Positions 1 through 5,816 of a DNA stretch of 7,748 bases are shown here, one piece after another (position 1 is the stretch's first letter; the number at the start of each line of letters is the position of its first letter). Position numbers and translations under genes: made by a program. The DNA comes from RGDT01 sp964630925. Its GTDB lineage: Bacteria > Planctomycetota > Planctomycetia > Gemmatales > Gemmataceae. The notes under the pieces are model-generated. The model saw nothing but the letters and a program-made list of their open reading frames with translations, did no database searches and was not told where the DNA came from. The stretch is from NCBI GenBank assembly GCA_964630925.1, contig CAZVZK010000274.1, forward strand, positions 1 to 7,748, given 5' to 3'.

Positions 1-37
1 ACGCGAAATTTTCGGAGCAGGGGGTTGCCTGGGGGGG

Positions 38-52
38 TGCAATGCAATGCAA
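38..52. repeat. Three tandem copies of TGCAA
   Basis: The pentamer TGCAA occurs three times without interruption, followed by TTC. It lies about 150 bases upstream of the DUF481 gene, in a 204-base stretch with no convincing gene. It is short enough to be chance or a small slippage tract, and no function can be assigned. Confidence 0.6.
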
Positions 53-133
53 TTCACCCTCCGCCGGCCACACGACACGTCTACTTCCGTCTAATTCCCA
101 CCCCCGCCTGAACGGTGAGCCCGCCGGCTCGTC

Positions 134-162
134 TTGCATCCGGCCACGGACCACGCTATTGC
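134..162 (+). promoter_or_regulatory. Weak candidate promoter of the DUF481 gene
   Basis: TTGCAT (134-139) and TATTGC (157-162) are separated by exactly 17 bases and would give a leader of roughly 35 bases before the ATG at 205. Each hexamer matches the sigma-70 consensus only partly. The spacing and position are the main support. Nothing else in bases 1-204 looks more promoter-like. Confidence 0.2.
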
Positions 163-204
163 CCTCCCGCCATCCCATTGTCACGTCATGCGCGGAGGGG
201 CGCG

Positions 205-1020
205 ATGAGGCGTATCCTGGCCCTGCTCGTCCTGGGCCTCTCGTTGGCGTCGCCCGCGCGGGCGCAGCTCAAGGACGTGGAATTCAAGGTGCAGGACAAG
301 CCCGGCACCTTCGACGACAAGAACCTCTTCGCCATGCCCTCCGGCCCGCCCGCCGTCAAGGAGGGCACCCCTCTCTGGTCCGGCCAGTTCGAATTCGGGG
401 CCAACGGCAGCGAGGGCAACTCCGAGGTGTTCTGCATGCGCCTCGGGGCGAGCGCCCTGCGCCAGACCGAGGGGAACATCTTCTCCGCCGACCTCAACTA
501 CGTCCTCAACCGCCAGAATGCCCGGACCTCCGCCGACCGGGCCATCTTCAACGCCCGCGACGAGATCTTCTTCAAGGACAGCCCGTGGGGCCTCTTCGCC
601 GCCGCCCAGGTCGAGTACGACGACTTCCGGGACTTCGACTTCCGGGCCGCCCTGCACTCCGGCTTCGCCTACCAGTTCTTCCGCACCGACGCCGCGATGC
701 TGCGGGGCCGGGTGGGCGCCGGTGCGTCGCGCGAGTTCGGGCGGACGGACGACCGGTGGGTGCCCGAAGGCCTGCTGGGCGGCGACTACTTCCAGAAGAC
801 GTGGGCCAACCAGTGCGTCGTCGCGTCGTTCGACTACTACCCCGACCTGGGCCGGCCCGACCAGTACCGCCTCCGCCTGCGGGCGGCCTACGAGATCGCC
901 CTGGACCCCGCGTGCCGGCTGCGCCTGCGTGTCGGGGTGCAGGACCGCTACGACTCGCGGCCCGGCACCGCGAAGGCCAACGACGTCGATTACTTCACGA
1001 CTCTGCTCGTCAAGTTCTGA
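205..1020 (+). CDS. DUF481-family outer-membrane beta-barrel protein
   Basis: This is a 271-residue protein that probably forms a beta-barrel in the outer membrane; its substrate or role is unknown. Residues 1-20 are a Sec signal peptide: MRR, a Leu/Ala/Val core, then cleavage expected after ARA at A20/Q21. The mature part has alternating aromatic and polar strands (WSGQFEFGANGSEGNSE near 59-75; VEYDDFRDFDFR; SFDYYPD; LRLRAAYEIAL). It ends in LLVKF, and the terminal Phe is the usual C-terminal signature recognised by the BAM machinery. The Gly/Asn/Ser-rich first strand followed by Asp/Phe-rich strands matches DUF481 (YdiY-like) proteins. The start was chosen because GGAGGGG (194-200) sits 4 bases before ATG 205 and the signal peptide begins there. 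The same frame is open further upstream, but that extension looks non-coding. Cysteines at 77, 204 and 237 are unusual for a barrel. It converges with the next gene. Confidence 0.8.
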   Translation: MRRILALLVLGLSLASPARAQLKDVEFKVQDKPGTFDDKNLFAMPSGPPAVKEGTPLWSGQFEFGANGSEGNSEVFCMRLGASALRQTEGNIFSADLNYVLNRQNARTSADRAIFNARDEIFFKDSPWGLFAAAQVEYDDFRDFDFRAALHSGFAYQFFRTDAAMLRGRVGAGASREFGRTDDRWVPEGLLGGDYFQKTWANQCVVASFDYYPDLGRPDQYRLRLRAAYEIALDPACRLRLRVGVQDRYDSRPGTAKANDVDYFTTLLVKF

Positions 1021-1028
1021 GAACGGGC

Positions 1029-1052
1029 GAGGGGGGCGTTCCCGCCCCCCTC
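1029..1052. terminator. Perfect GC-rich hairpin between convergent genes
   Basis: GAGGGGGGCG (1029-1038) is exactly complementary to CGCCCCCCTC (1043-1052), with a four-base loop TTCC. It lies 8 bases after the DUF481 stop and 7 bases after the stop of the opposite-strand gene, so it could serve both transcripts. The plus side is followed only by TTCGGCTT and the minus side has no T run. It is therefore a strong hairpin without a classical U tract. Confidence 0.6.
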
Positions 1053-1059
1053 TTCGGCT

Positions 1060-1410
1060 TCACCGGACGATGACCGAGACCACCGGGTAGTACCCGAGCC
1101 GGACCGCGTCGTAGTAGTAGTACGAGCGGACGTAGGGGTCGTAGTAGTTGTAGCGGCGGTAGACCGGGTCCCAGGTGCGGTGCGACCAGTGGGAGTGGTG
1201 CCGGCCCGAGTAGAAGTAGCCGTCGCGGTAGCGCACGCCGTGGGCCGCGTAGTAGGGCCTGCCCGCGGGCACCGGCAGGGGGCGGCCCACGCGGTCACCG
1301 GCGACCACGGCCACCGGGCCGACCCGCACCGCCACGCCGCCCGCCTCCGCCTGGCCGGCCCAGGCCAGCCCCATCACCGCCAACCCCGCCATCGCCATGT
1401 ACTTGCCCAT
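1060..1410 (-). CDS. Small secreted tyrosine-rich protein of unknown function
   Basis: This is a 116-residue protein that I cannot assign to a characterised family. Residues 1-23 form a Sec signal peptide (MGKYMAMAGLAVMGLAWAG, then QAEA), with cleavage expected after AEA. The mature part is about 93 residues, of which 16 are Tyr. Most of these lie in its second half as YY pairs, a YYYY run and GYFY, mixed with Arg, His and Trp (RHHSHWSH). The tail is hydrophobic (VVSVIVR). There is no cysteine and no catalytic motif. Such a composition suggests a structural or surface protein, possibly one that is cross-linked or binds metal or polysaccharide; that is inference. An ATG three codons upstream (1419) is possible. 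However, its only Shine-Dalgarno, GGGAG, touches it directly, while the same GGGAG lies 9 bases before 1410, so 1410 is preferred. The gene lies 116 bases downstream of the TPP-enzyme gene on the same strand and could be its last cistron or separately transcribed. Confidence 0.7.
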   Translation of the reverse strand: MGKYMAMAGLAVMGLAWAGQAEAGGVAVRVGPVAVVAGDRVGRPLPVPAGRPYYAAHGVRYRDGYFYSGRHHSHWSHRTWDPVYRRYNYYDPYVRSYYYYDAVRLGYYPVVSVIVR

Positions 1411-1419
1411 CTTCGTCAT

Positions 1420-1424
1420 CTCCC
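1420..1424 (-). promoter_or_regulatory. Ribosome binding site GGGAG deciding the start of the Tyr-rich gene
   Basis: Read on the minus strand, GGGAG is followed immediately by one ATG (1419) and, 9 bases later, by a second in-frame ATG (1410). Only the second has a workable spacing. Confidence 0.45.
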
Positions 1425-1455
1425 ATCTGGAGGTTGTTTTCCGCCTCGTCCGACG

Positions 1456-1475
1456 CCTGGGTAATGCGCCCCAGG
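1456..1475. other. 6-bp inverted repeat in the TPP-enzyme/Tyr-rich gene gap
   Basis: CCTGGG (1456-1461) and CCCAGG (1470-1475) are perfect inverted copies around an 8-base loop. The repeat lies between the TPP-enzyme stop (1527) and the Tyr-rich start. It could be a weak terminator stem or an operator half-site pair, and no U run follows on the minus strand. A run of five T on that strand does lie nearer the TPP-enzyme stop (bases 1493-1497), but without a convincing stem. Confidence 0.25.
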
Positions 1476-1526
1476 GGGGGACTTGCGCGGCGAAAAACAG
1501 ACCCCGCGGATGGGAGAATGGGCGGT

Positions 1527-3371
1527 CTAGTCATCCTGCGGCGTGATGGCCAGCGACCGCACGCCGAGCCGCGCCAGGAACCGCGCCTTCTGGCGCGTGG
1601 ACAGCTCGTTGGTGTAGCGGCCCTTCACCGCCTCGATCCAGCGCACCTTGCGGCCGCCGTGGTCGATCTTCACGGTCACCAGCACCGGGCCGGGCGTCGC
1701 CAGGATGCCACGCAGCCGGGCGTCCAGGTCGTCCATGCACGACAGCTCGGCGTGCCCCACGCCCAGGCCCTTCGCCAGCGAGGCGTACTCCAGGCGCGGC
1801 AGGACGGTGGCCGTCGTGCGCTTGTAGGCGTTGCGCTGCAACACCTGCATGTACGAGTACGCCTGGTCGTCGAGGATGAAGAACTTGACCGGCAGGCCCT
1901 CGCGCGCCGCCGTCGCCAGCTCCATCGCGCTCATCAGCAGGCAGCCGTCGCCGGTCACCGTCAGGACCTGCCGGCCCGGCTGCACGCGCTGGGCGCCGAT
2001 GGCCGCCGGCACCGACCACCCCATCGCCTGGTTGTCCACCGGGTTGAAGTACGTCCGAGGCTTGAAGACGGGGAACGCCTCGGCGGCCCAGTGCTCGACC
2101 ATCGTCACGTCGGTGAATACGAGGGCGTCGGCGCACGCCACACGCCGGAGGGCGAAGAGGAGCGCCAGCGGGTCCACGCCGCATTTGGCGTGGACGCGCG
2201 ACTGCTCCTTGTACTCCGCCGCCCGGTGCCGGGCGATGCGTTCGGGCAGGCCCTTGCACGCGGGGCGGGCGATGCGGGCCTCCTGCTCGAGGAGCTTCGA
2301 GAGGAAGACGCCGGCGTCGGAGTGGACGCACACCGCCGGGACCACCTTGGCCAGGTTGGCGGCGTTGGCGTCCACGTGGATGCGGTGGCGGTGGTCGGGG
2401 ATGGAGTAGAACCCGGAGCCGACCTCGCTGAACTTGACGCCGACGGCGAGGACGAGATCCACCTCCTTGAAGGCCAGCTCAGCCGTGCGCGTGCCGTGCG
2501 CCCCGTAGCCCCAGCCGACGGCCAGCGGGTGGGCGTCGCTGATCGCGCCCTTGCCGCTCACGCTGGTCGAGACCGGCGCCTGCAACACCTCGGCGGCCCG
2601 CGCCACCAGATCGGGGTGGTCCATGCACCCCAGCCCGACGTGCAGGCCGACGCGGAGGCGGCGGTCGGACAGCAGGCCGACGGCGCGGGCGAAGGCGCAC
2701 TCGTCGAACGGGACGGTGCGCGGCGGCAGGGGCGGCGAATCGACGAGGGCGGCCTCGATGAGGAGCTGGTAAGGCACGACGACGGCGACGGGGCCGGGCT
2801 CCCCGTCGATGCTGAGGCGGAACGCCTTGCGGACGGCGCAGGGGATCTCGGCCACCGTGGACACCTCGAGGACCGCCTTGCAGACGGGCTTGAGGAGCGT
2901 GGCGTTGGGCAGCTCGTGGACCTGGAAGGGACGGTACTTCTTGCCGCGGGCCACGTCGCCGGCGATGACGACGACGGGGACGCTGTCGAGCAGCGCCTCC
3001 CCCAGCCCGGTGAGCGCGTTGGTGATGCCAGGCCCCGGCACGACGGCCAGGACGCCGGGCCGGCCCGTGACGCGGGCGGAGGCGTCGGCCATGCATGACG
3101 CGGAGAACTCGTTGGTGACGAGGAGGTACGGCAGGTGCCGCGTCTTCATCTGGTCCCACAGCTCGTTGCCCTGGGCGCCGGGGATGCCGAAGACGCAAAG
3201 CGTCCCCTCGGCCTGGAGGGTCTCGACGAGGGCGCGGGCGCCCGTCATCAACCCCTTGACGTGCCCCGATGTGGTGACGGACGCGGCGGCCTCGGGCGGA
3301 GGCAGCGACGCGGCGGCCGTGGCGAGGGCGGCGGCCTTCAGAACGTCACGCCGGCTGAGCGGGCCATCCAT
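1527..3371 (-). CDS. Thiamine pyrophosphate-dependent enzyme, acetolactate-synthase-like, with a Tat signal
   Basis: This 614-residue protein belongs to the POX/acetolactate synthase superfamily of TPP enzymes, which decarboxylate a 2-oxo acid and transfer or release the product. The exact substrate is not evident. The N-terminal PYR domain (about 40-210) contains GIPGAQGNELWD and TNEFSASCMADA. Its Glu88 corresponds to the conserved glutamate that activates the thiamine ring. A central domain (about 220-370) includes IHVDANAANLAKVVP. The C-terminal TPP-binding domain has GDG at 474-476, followed at the canonical distance by DD (501-502), where acetolactate synthases usually have NN. Residues 1-30 look like a twin-arginine export signal: LSRRDVLKAAALATAAAS, with cleavage plausible near AAA30. 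The start was set at 3371 because GGGGGA lies 6 bases upstream and the RR then sits at residues 7-8. An in-frame ATG at 3407 would give 626 residues, but its GGGGAGG abuts the ATG. The gene lies 87 bases downstream of treZ. A pathway role cannot be inferred because no branched-chain amino-acid genes are present. Confidence 0.85.
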   Translation of the reverse strand: MDGPLSRRDVLKAAALATAAASLPPPEAAASVTTSGHVKGLMTGARALVETLQAEGTLCVFGIPGAQGNELWDQMKTRHLPYLLVTNEFSASCMADASARVTGRPGVLAVVPGPGITNALTGLGEALLDSVPVVVIAGDVARGKKYRPFQVHELPNATLLKPVCKAVLEVSTVAEIPCAVRKAFRLSIDGEPGPVAVVVPYQLLIEAALVDSPPLPPRTVPFDECAFARAVGLLSDRRLRVGLHVGLGCMDHPDLVARAAEVLQAPVSTSVSGKGAISDAHPLAVGWGYGAHGTRTAELAFKEVDLVLAVGVKFSEVGSGFYSIPDHRHRIHVDANAANLAKVVPAVCVHSDAGVFLSKLLEQEARIARPACKGLPERIARHRAAEYKEQSRVHAKCGVDPLALLFALRRVACADALVFTDVTMVEHWAAEAFPVFKPRTYFNPVDNQAMGWSVPAAIGAQRVQPGRQVLTVTGDGCLLMSAMELATAAREGLPVKFFILDDQAYSYMQVLQRNAYKRTTATVLPRLEYASLAKGLGVGHAELSCMDDLDARLRGILATPGPVLVTVKIDHGGRKVRWIEAVKGRYTNELSTRQKARFLARLGVRSLAITPQDD

Positions 3372-3377
3372 GCCCCA

Positions 3378-3383
3378 TCCCCC
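3378..3383 (-). promoter_or_regulatory. Candidate ribosome binding site GGGGGA for the TPP-enzyme gene
   Basis: This minus-strand purine run is 6 bases from ATG 3371. A stronger-looking GGGGAGG (3408-3414) directly touches the alternative ATG at 3407 with no spacing, which argues against that start. The evidence is suggestive, not decisive. Confidence 0.35.
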
Positions 3384-3458
3384 GTGCAGAATGCGGATAT
3401 CCCCCATCCTCCCCTATCGGCCGCCGGGGGTGCGGAAGGCGAGTCATAGTGTCGCACG

Positions 3459-5255
3459 CTACCCCGCGTACCCCCACGCGGTGAAAGACCGCGCCGGCAG
3501 GTCCGCCACCAGCTCGCCGTCCGAGCGTGCATCCGTCACGCCCGCCGACGCCGCCAGCAGACGCCACGTCCCGGCGCGGGCCGGCAGCGCCACACGGCGG
3601 GCCTCACCGAAGTGGGCCGCCATCAGCACCTCGCCGGCCTCGGAACGCCGCCGCATCACCAGCGTCCCGGTCTCCTCCAGCGCCTGGGCCTCCAGGCCCT
3701 CGCGTCCTGACCCCGATAGCACCGGGTGCGTCCGCCGCAGGCGCAGCAGCTCGGCGTGCCATGCGTGCATCTCGCGGCCGAAGCCGTCGCGCGCCTTCGA
3801 CGTGTCGATCTTCGCCATCTGGAACGTCGCCGGGTCGGCGGGGTCGGGCGGCTCGCCCTTGCCGAAGAACGCGGCGAACTCGCGGCGGCGGCCGCGGCGC
3901 ACGTCCTCGGTCAGCCGCCGGTCGCCGTGGTCGATGAAGAACGGGAACGACGCCGTCTCGCCGTACTCCTCGCCCATGAACAGCATGGGCGTGAACGGCG
4001 ACAGCAGCATCAGGCCGGCGATGACCTTCAGCGTCTCGCGCGGCACCATCGCCGCGAGGCGCTCGCTCCCCATGCGGTTGCCGACCTGGTCGTGGTTCTG
4101 GCTGAAGATGACGAAGCGCTCGCCCGGCACGTCCGCCGCCGGGGCGCCGTACCGCCTCCCCCGGAAGTGCGAATACTGGCCCGTCAGGCGGTAGCCGTCG
4201 CGCAGGGTGAGGGCGAGGCCCTCCAGGGTGCCGTGGTCGGCGTAGTAGCCGAAACGTTCGCCGGTCAGGTAGGCGTGCAGGGCGTGGTGGAAGTCATCGG
4301 ACCATTGACCGTCGAGGCCCCAGCCGCCGACGGACGGCGGACGCAGCATGCGGGCGTCGTTGAGGTCGGACTCGGCGATGAGCAGGAACGGCCTGCCGAG
4401 GCGTCGCGCCTCGTGTTGCGTCACCCTGGCCATCTCGGCGAGGAGGTGTTCGGGCGAGGCGTCCTTGATGAACGGGACGGCGTCGAGGCGCAGGCCGTCG
4501 AGGTGGAACTCGTCCTGCCAGCGCAGGACGTTCTGGAGGAAGAAGTGCCGCACCGCGTCGCTGCCGGGGCCGTCGAGGTTGAACGGCTCGCCCCACGGCG
4601 TGCGGTAGTGGTTGGTGAAGTAGGGGGCGAATTCGCGGAAGTAGTTGCCCTCCGGTCCGAGGTGGTTGTAGACGACGTCGAGGATCACCGCGAGGCCGCG
4701 GGCGTGGGCCGCGTCCACGAGGCGCTTGAGGCCCGCCGGCCCGCCGTAGGAGTGCTGCACGGCGAAGGGGTAGACGCCGTCATAGCCCCAGTTGCGGGCC
4801 CCGGGGAACGCCGCCACGGGCATGATCTCGACGGCGGTGATGCCGAGGTCGCGCAGGCGTCCCAGCTCGGCGATGGTGCTGTCGAAGGTGCCGCCGGCGG
4901 TGAAGGTGCCGACGTGCAGCTCGTACAGCACCACGTCGCGCATGGGGACGCCGCGCCAGGCGAGGTCCGTCCAGGGGAACGCCGGGTCGGCGACGGCGGA
5001 GGGGGCGTGGACGCCGTCGGGCTGCCAGCGCGAGGCGGGGTCGGGGCGGTCCCTGCCGTTGACGCGGAAGGCGTAACGCTGGCCCGGGGCGACGCCCTCC
5101 ACCGTGGCGGTGTGGTAGCCGTGCGGCAGCGGTGACAGCTCGATGTCACCGGATAGAGGGCCGAGGAGCCGCAGGACGGGGTGGAGGCCTGGCGCCCAGA
5201 CGGTGAAGCGGCAGGCGTGGCCGTCGAGGATGGCGCCGGGGGTGGGGTGCGTCAT
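3459..5255 (-). CDS. treZ: Malto-oligosyltrehalose trehalohydrolase (TreZ)
   Basis: This 598-residue cytoplasmic GH13 enzyme hydrolyses the alpha-1,4 bond next to the terminal trehalose unit of maltooligosyl-trehalose, releasing trehalose. It is the second step of the TreY-TreZ route from glycogen or maltodextrin. A CBM48/isoamylase-N-like domain comes first (about 1-95: CRFTVWAPG, GYHTATVEGVAPGQRYAFRV). The TIM-barrel follows, with YELHVGTFTAGGTFD, GITAVEIMPVAAFPG and DVVYNHLGPEGNYF. The nucleophile is Asp258 in GLRLDAV, the general acid Glu295 in LIAESDLND, and the third acidic residue Asp389 in FSQNHDQVGNR. LFMGEEYGE and a C-terminal beta domain complete the protein. The length and the sequence of these blocks fit TreZ better than glycogen-branching enzyme or GlgX. 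ATG 5255 is preceded by AAGGGG, and the start overlaps the stop of the upstream DUF1569 gene as ATGA, implying translational coupling. No treY or treX is in the window, so they must lie elsewhere or be absent. Confidence 0.93.
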   Translation of the reverse strand: MTHPTPGAILDGHACRFTVWAPGLHPVLRLLGPLSGDIELSPLPHGYHTATVEGVAPGQRYAFRVNGRDRPDPASRWQPDGVHAPSAVADPAFPWTDLAWRGVPMRDVVLYELHVGTFTAGGTFDSTIAELGRLRDLGITAVEIMPVAAFPGARNWGYDGVYPFAVQHSYGGPAGLKRLVDAAHARGLAVILDVVYNHLGPEGNYFREFAPYFTNHYRTPWGEPFNLDGPGSDAVRHFFLQNVLRWQDEFHLDGLRLDAVPFIKDASPEHLLAEMARVTQHEARRLGRPFLLIAESDLNDARMLRPPSVGGWGLDGQWSDDFHHALHAYLTGERFGYYADHGTLEGLALTLRDGYRLTGQYSHFRGRRYGAPAADVPGERFVIFSQNHDQVGNRMGSERLAAMVPRETLKVIAGLMLLSPFTPMLFMGEEYGETASFPFFIDHGDRRLTEDVRRGRRREFAAFFGKGEPPDPADPATFQMAKIDTSKARDGFGREMHAWHAELLRLRRTHPVLSGSGREGLEAQALEETGTLVMRRRSEAGEVLMAAHFGEARRVALPARAGTWRLLAASAGVTDARSDGELVADLPARSFTAWGYAG

Positions 5256-5710
5256 GCCGGCCCCTTCGGCAGGAGGAAGCTGAGGTGATGCTCGGCGTGC
5301 CAGAGGTGGACCTCGAGCCATTGCTCGCGGGTGAGAGTGCCGAAGATCGGCGACGGGTGGAGTTTGCCGGCGAAGGTGTTGAGGCGTGCGGCGGCGGCGG
5401 CGAACTTCTCGACGCCCTCGGAGTCCTCGACGGCGTCGGGGGGGCGGAGGAACTTCGGCGCGGGGATGCGTTGCCTGAACACCTCGTGGCGCAGGATCGC
5501 CCCGAGGCTCCACCAGCGGGCGAGGGCGGTGAGCGGCCAGGGGAGGTACCAGGGGAAGCCGTCCATCGACATGGTGATGACGGCGGCGAGGTGGTGGCCG
5601 ATCTGCCCAAGGCTCCAGGTGCCGGCGCGGGCGTAGCCGGACGCGAGCAGCGTGCGGGCGTCGAGGACGGCGTCGTCGAGCGATGAAAGGCGGAGTGTAC
5701 GGCGTTCCAT
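5252..5710 (-). CDS. DUF1569 / DinB-superfamily protein
   Basis: This 152-residue, probably cytoplasmic protein is likely a four-helix bundle of the DinB/YfiT-like superfamily, whose members often bind a metal through three histidines. The match to DUF1569 rests on three features: the N-terminal RTLRLSSLDD segment, the helix with WSLGQIGHHLAAVITMSMDG, and the C-terminal LTREQWLEVHLWHAEHHLSF. Candidate ligands are His39 or His40 together with His138 and His142, which form the typical HxxxH; His135 and His141 are also nearby. Some superfamily members are thiol transferases or hydrolases, but no activity can be assigned here. The start at 5710 gives a full-length domain, but there is no Shine-Dalgarno (the upstream minus-strand bases are TCTTCTCCTGA). 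TATCTT ends 7 bases before the ATG, so a leaderless transcript is conceivable. The stop overlaps the treZ start (ATGA), making this the first cistron of the treZ operon. Confidence 0.75.
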   Translation of the reverse strand: MERRTLRLSSLDDAVLDARTLLASGYARAGTWSLGQIGHHLAAVITMSMDGFPWYLPWPLTALARWWSLGAILRHEVFRQRIPAPKFLRPPDAVEDSEGVEKFAAAAARLNTFAGKLHPSPIFGTLTREQWLEVHLWHAEHHLSFLLPKGPA

Positions 5711-5761
5711 TCAGGAGAAGATATGACGCGCCGATCCCCGGGCGAGCGTCCCGGCGTGAGC

Positions 5762-5779
5762 GGGCCGTGTGACCGGCCC
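5762..5779. other. Inverted repeat GGGCCG-N6-CGGCCC in the divergent promoter region
   Basis: The two 6-base arms are perfectly complementary around TGTGAC. The repeat overlaps the expected -35 region of the rightward promoter and lies about 50 bases upstream of the leftward gene's start. It could be an operator for a dimeric regulator. In DNA this GC-rich, short GC palindromes also arise by chance. Confidence 0.3.
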
Positions 5780-5798
5780 CGACCCTGGCCGCTAGAAT
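5768..5798 (+). promoter_or_regulatory. Candidate promoter for the CpaE/TadZ-like gene
   Basis: TAGAAT (5793-5798) matches five of six bases of the -10 consensus and is conspicuous in its GC-rich surroundings (GGCCGCTAGAATAGGGG). A weak -35-like TGTGAC (5768-5773) lies 19 bases upstream. Transcription would begin near 5805, just at the ribosome binding site GGAGG (5805-5809), giving a very short leader to ATG 5817. Confidence 0.4.
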
Positions 5799-5816
5799 AG
5801 GGGCGGAGGCACTCTC

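Noticed and set aside
42..204. Possible gene start upstream of the barrel protein, from ATG 42 or ATG 115
   Set aside because: The ATG 115 frame only adds 30 non-conserved-looking residues before an excellent signal peptide with its own Shine-Dalgarno. The ATG 42 frame is a different, Arg/Pro-rich frame through the barrel gene.
1434..3098. Long open frame (554 codons) on the plus strand opposite the TPP enzyme
   Set aside because: The translation is a His/Arg/Asp/Val/Gly-rich shadow without recognisable motifs, while the minus strand encodes the conserved Glu, GDG and Tat signal.
3408..3458. Terminator in the treZ to TPP-enzyme gap
   Set aside because: Only a 4-5 bp C/G stem and the CGGCCG palindrome are visible, with no T run, so read-through cannot be excluded and no terminator is called.
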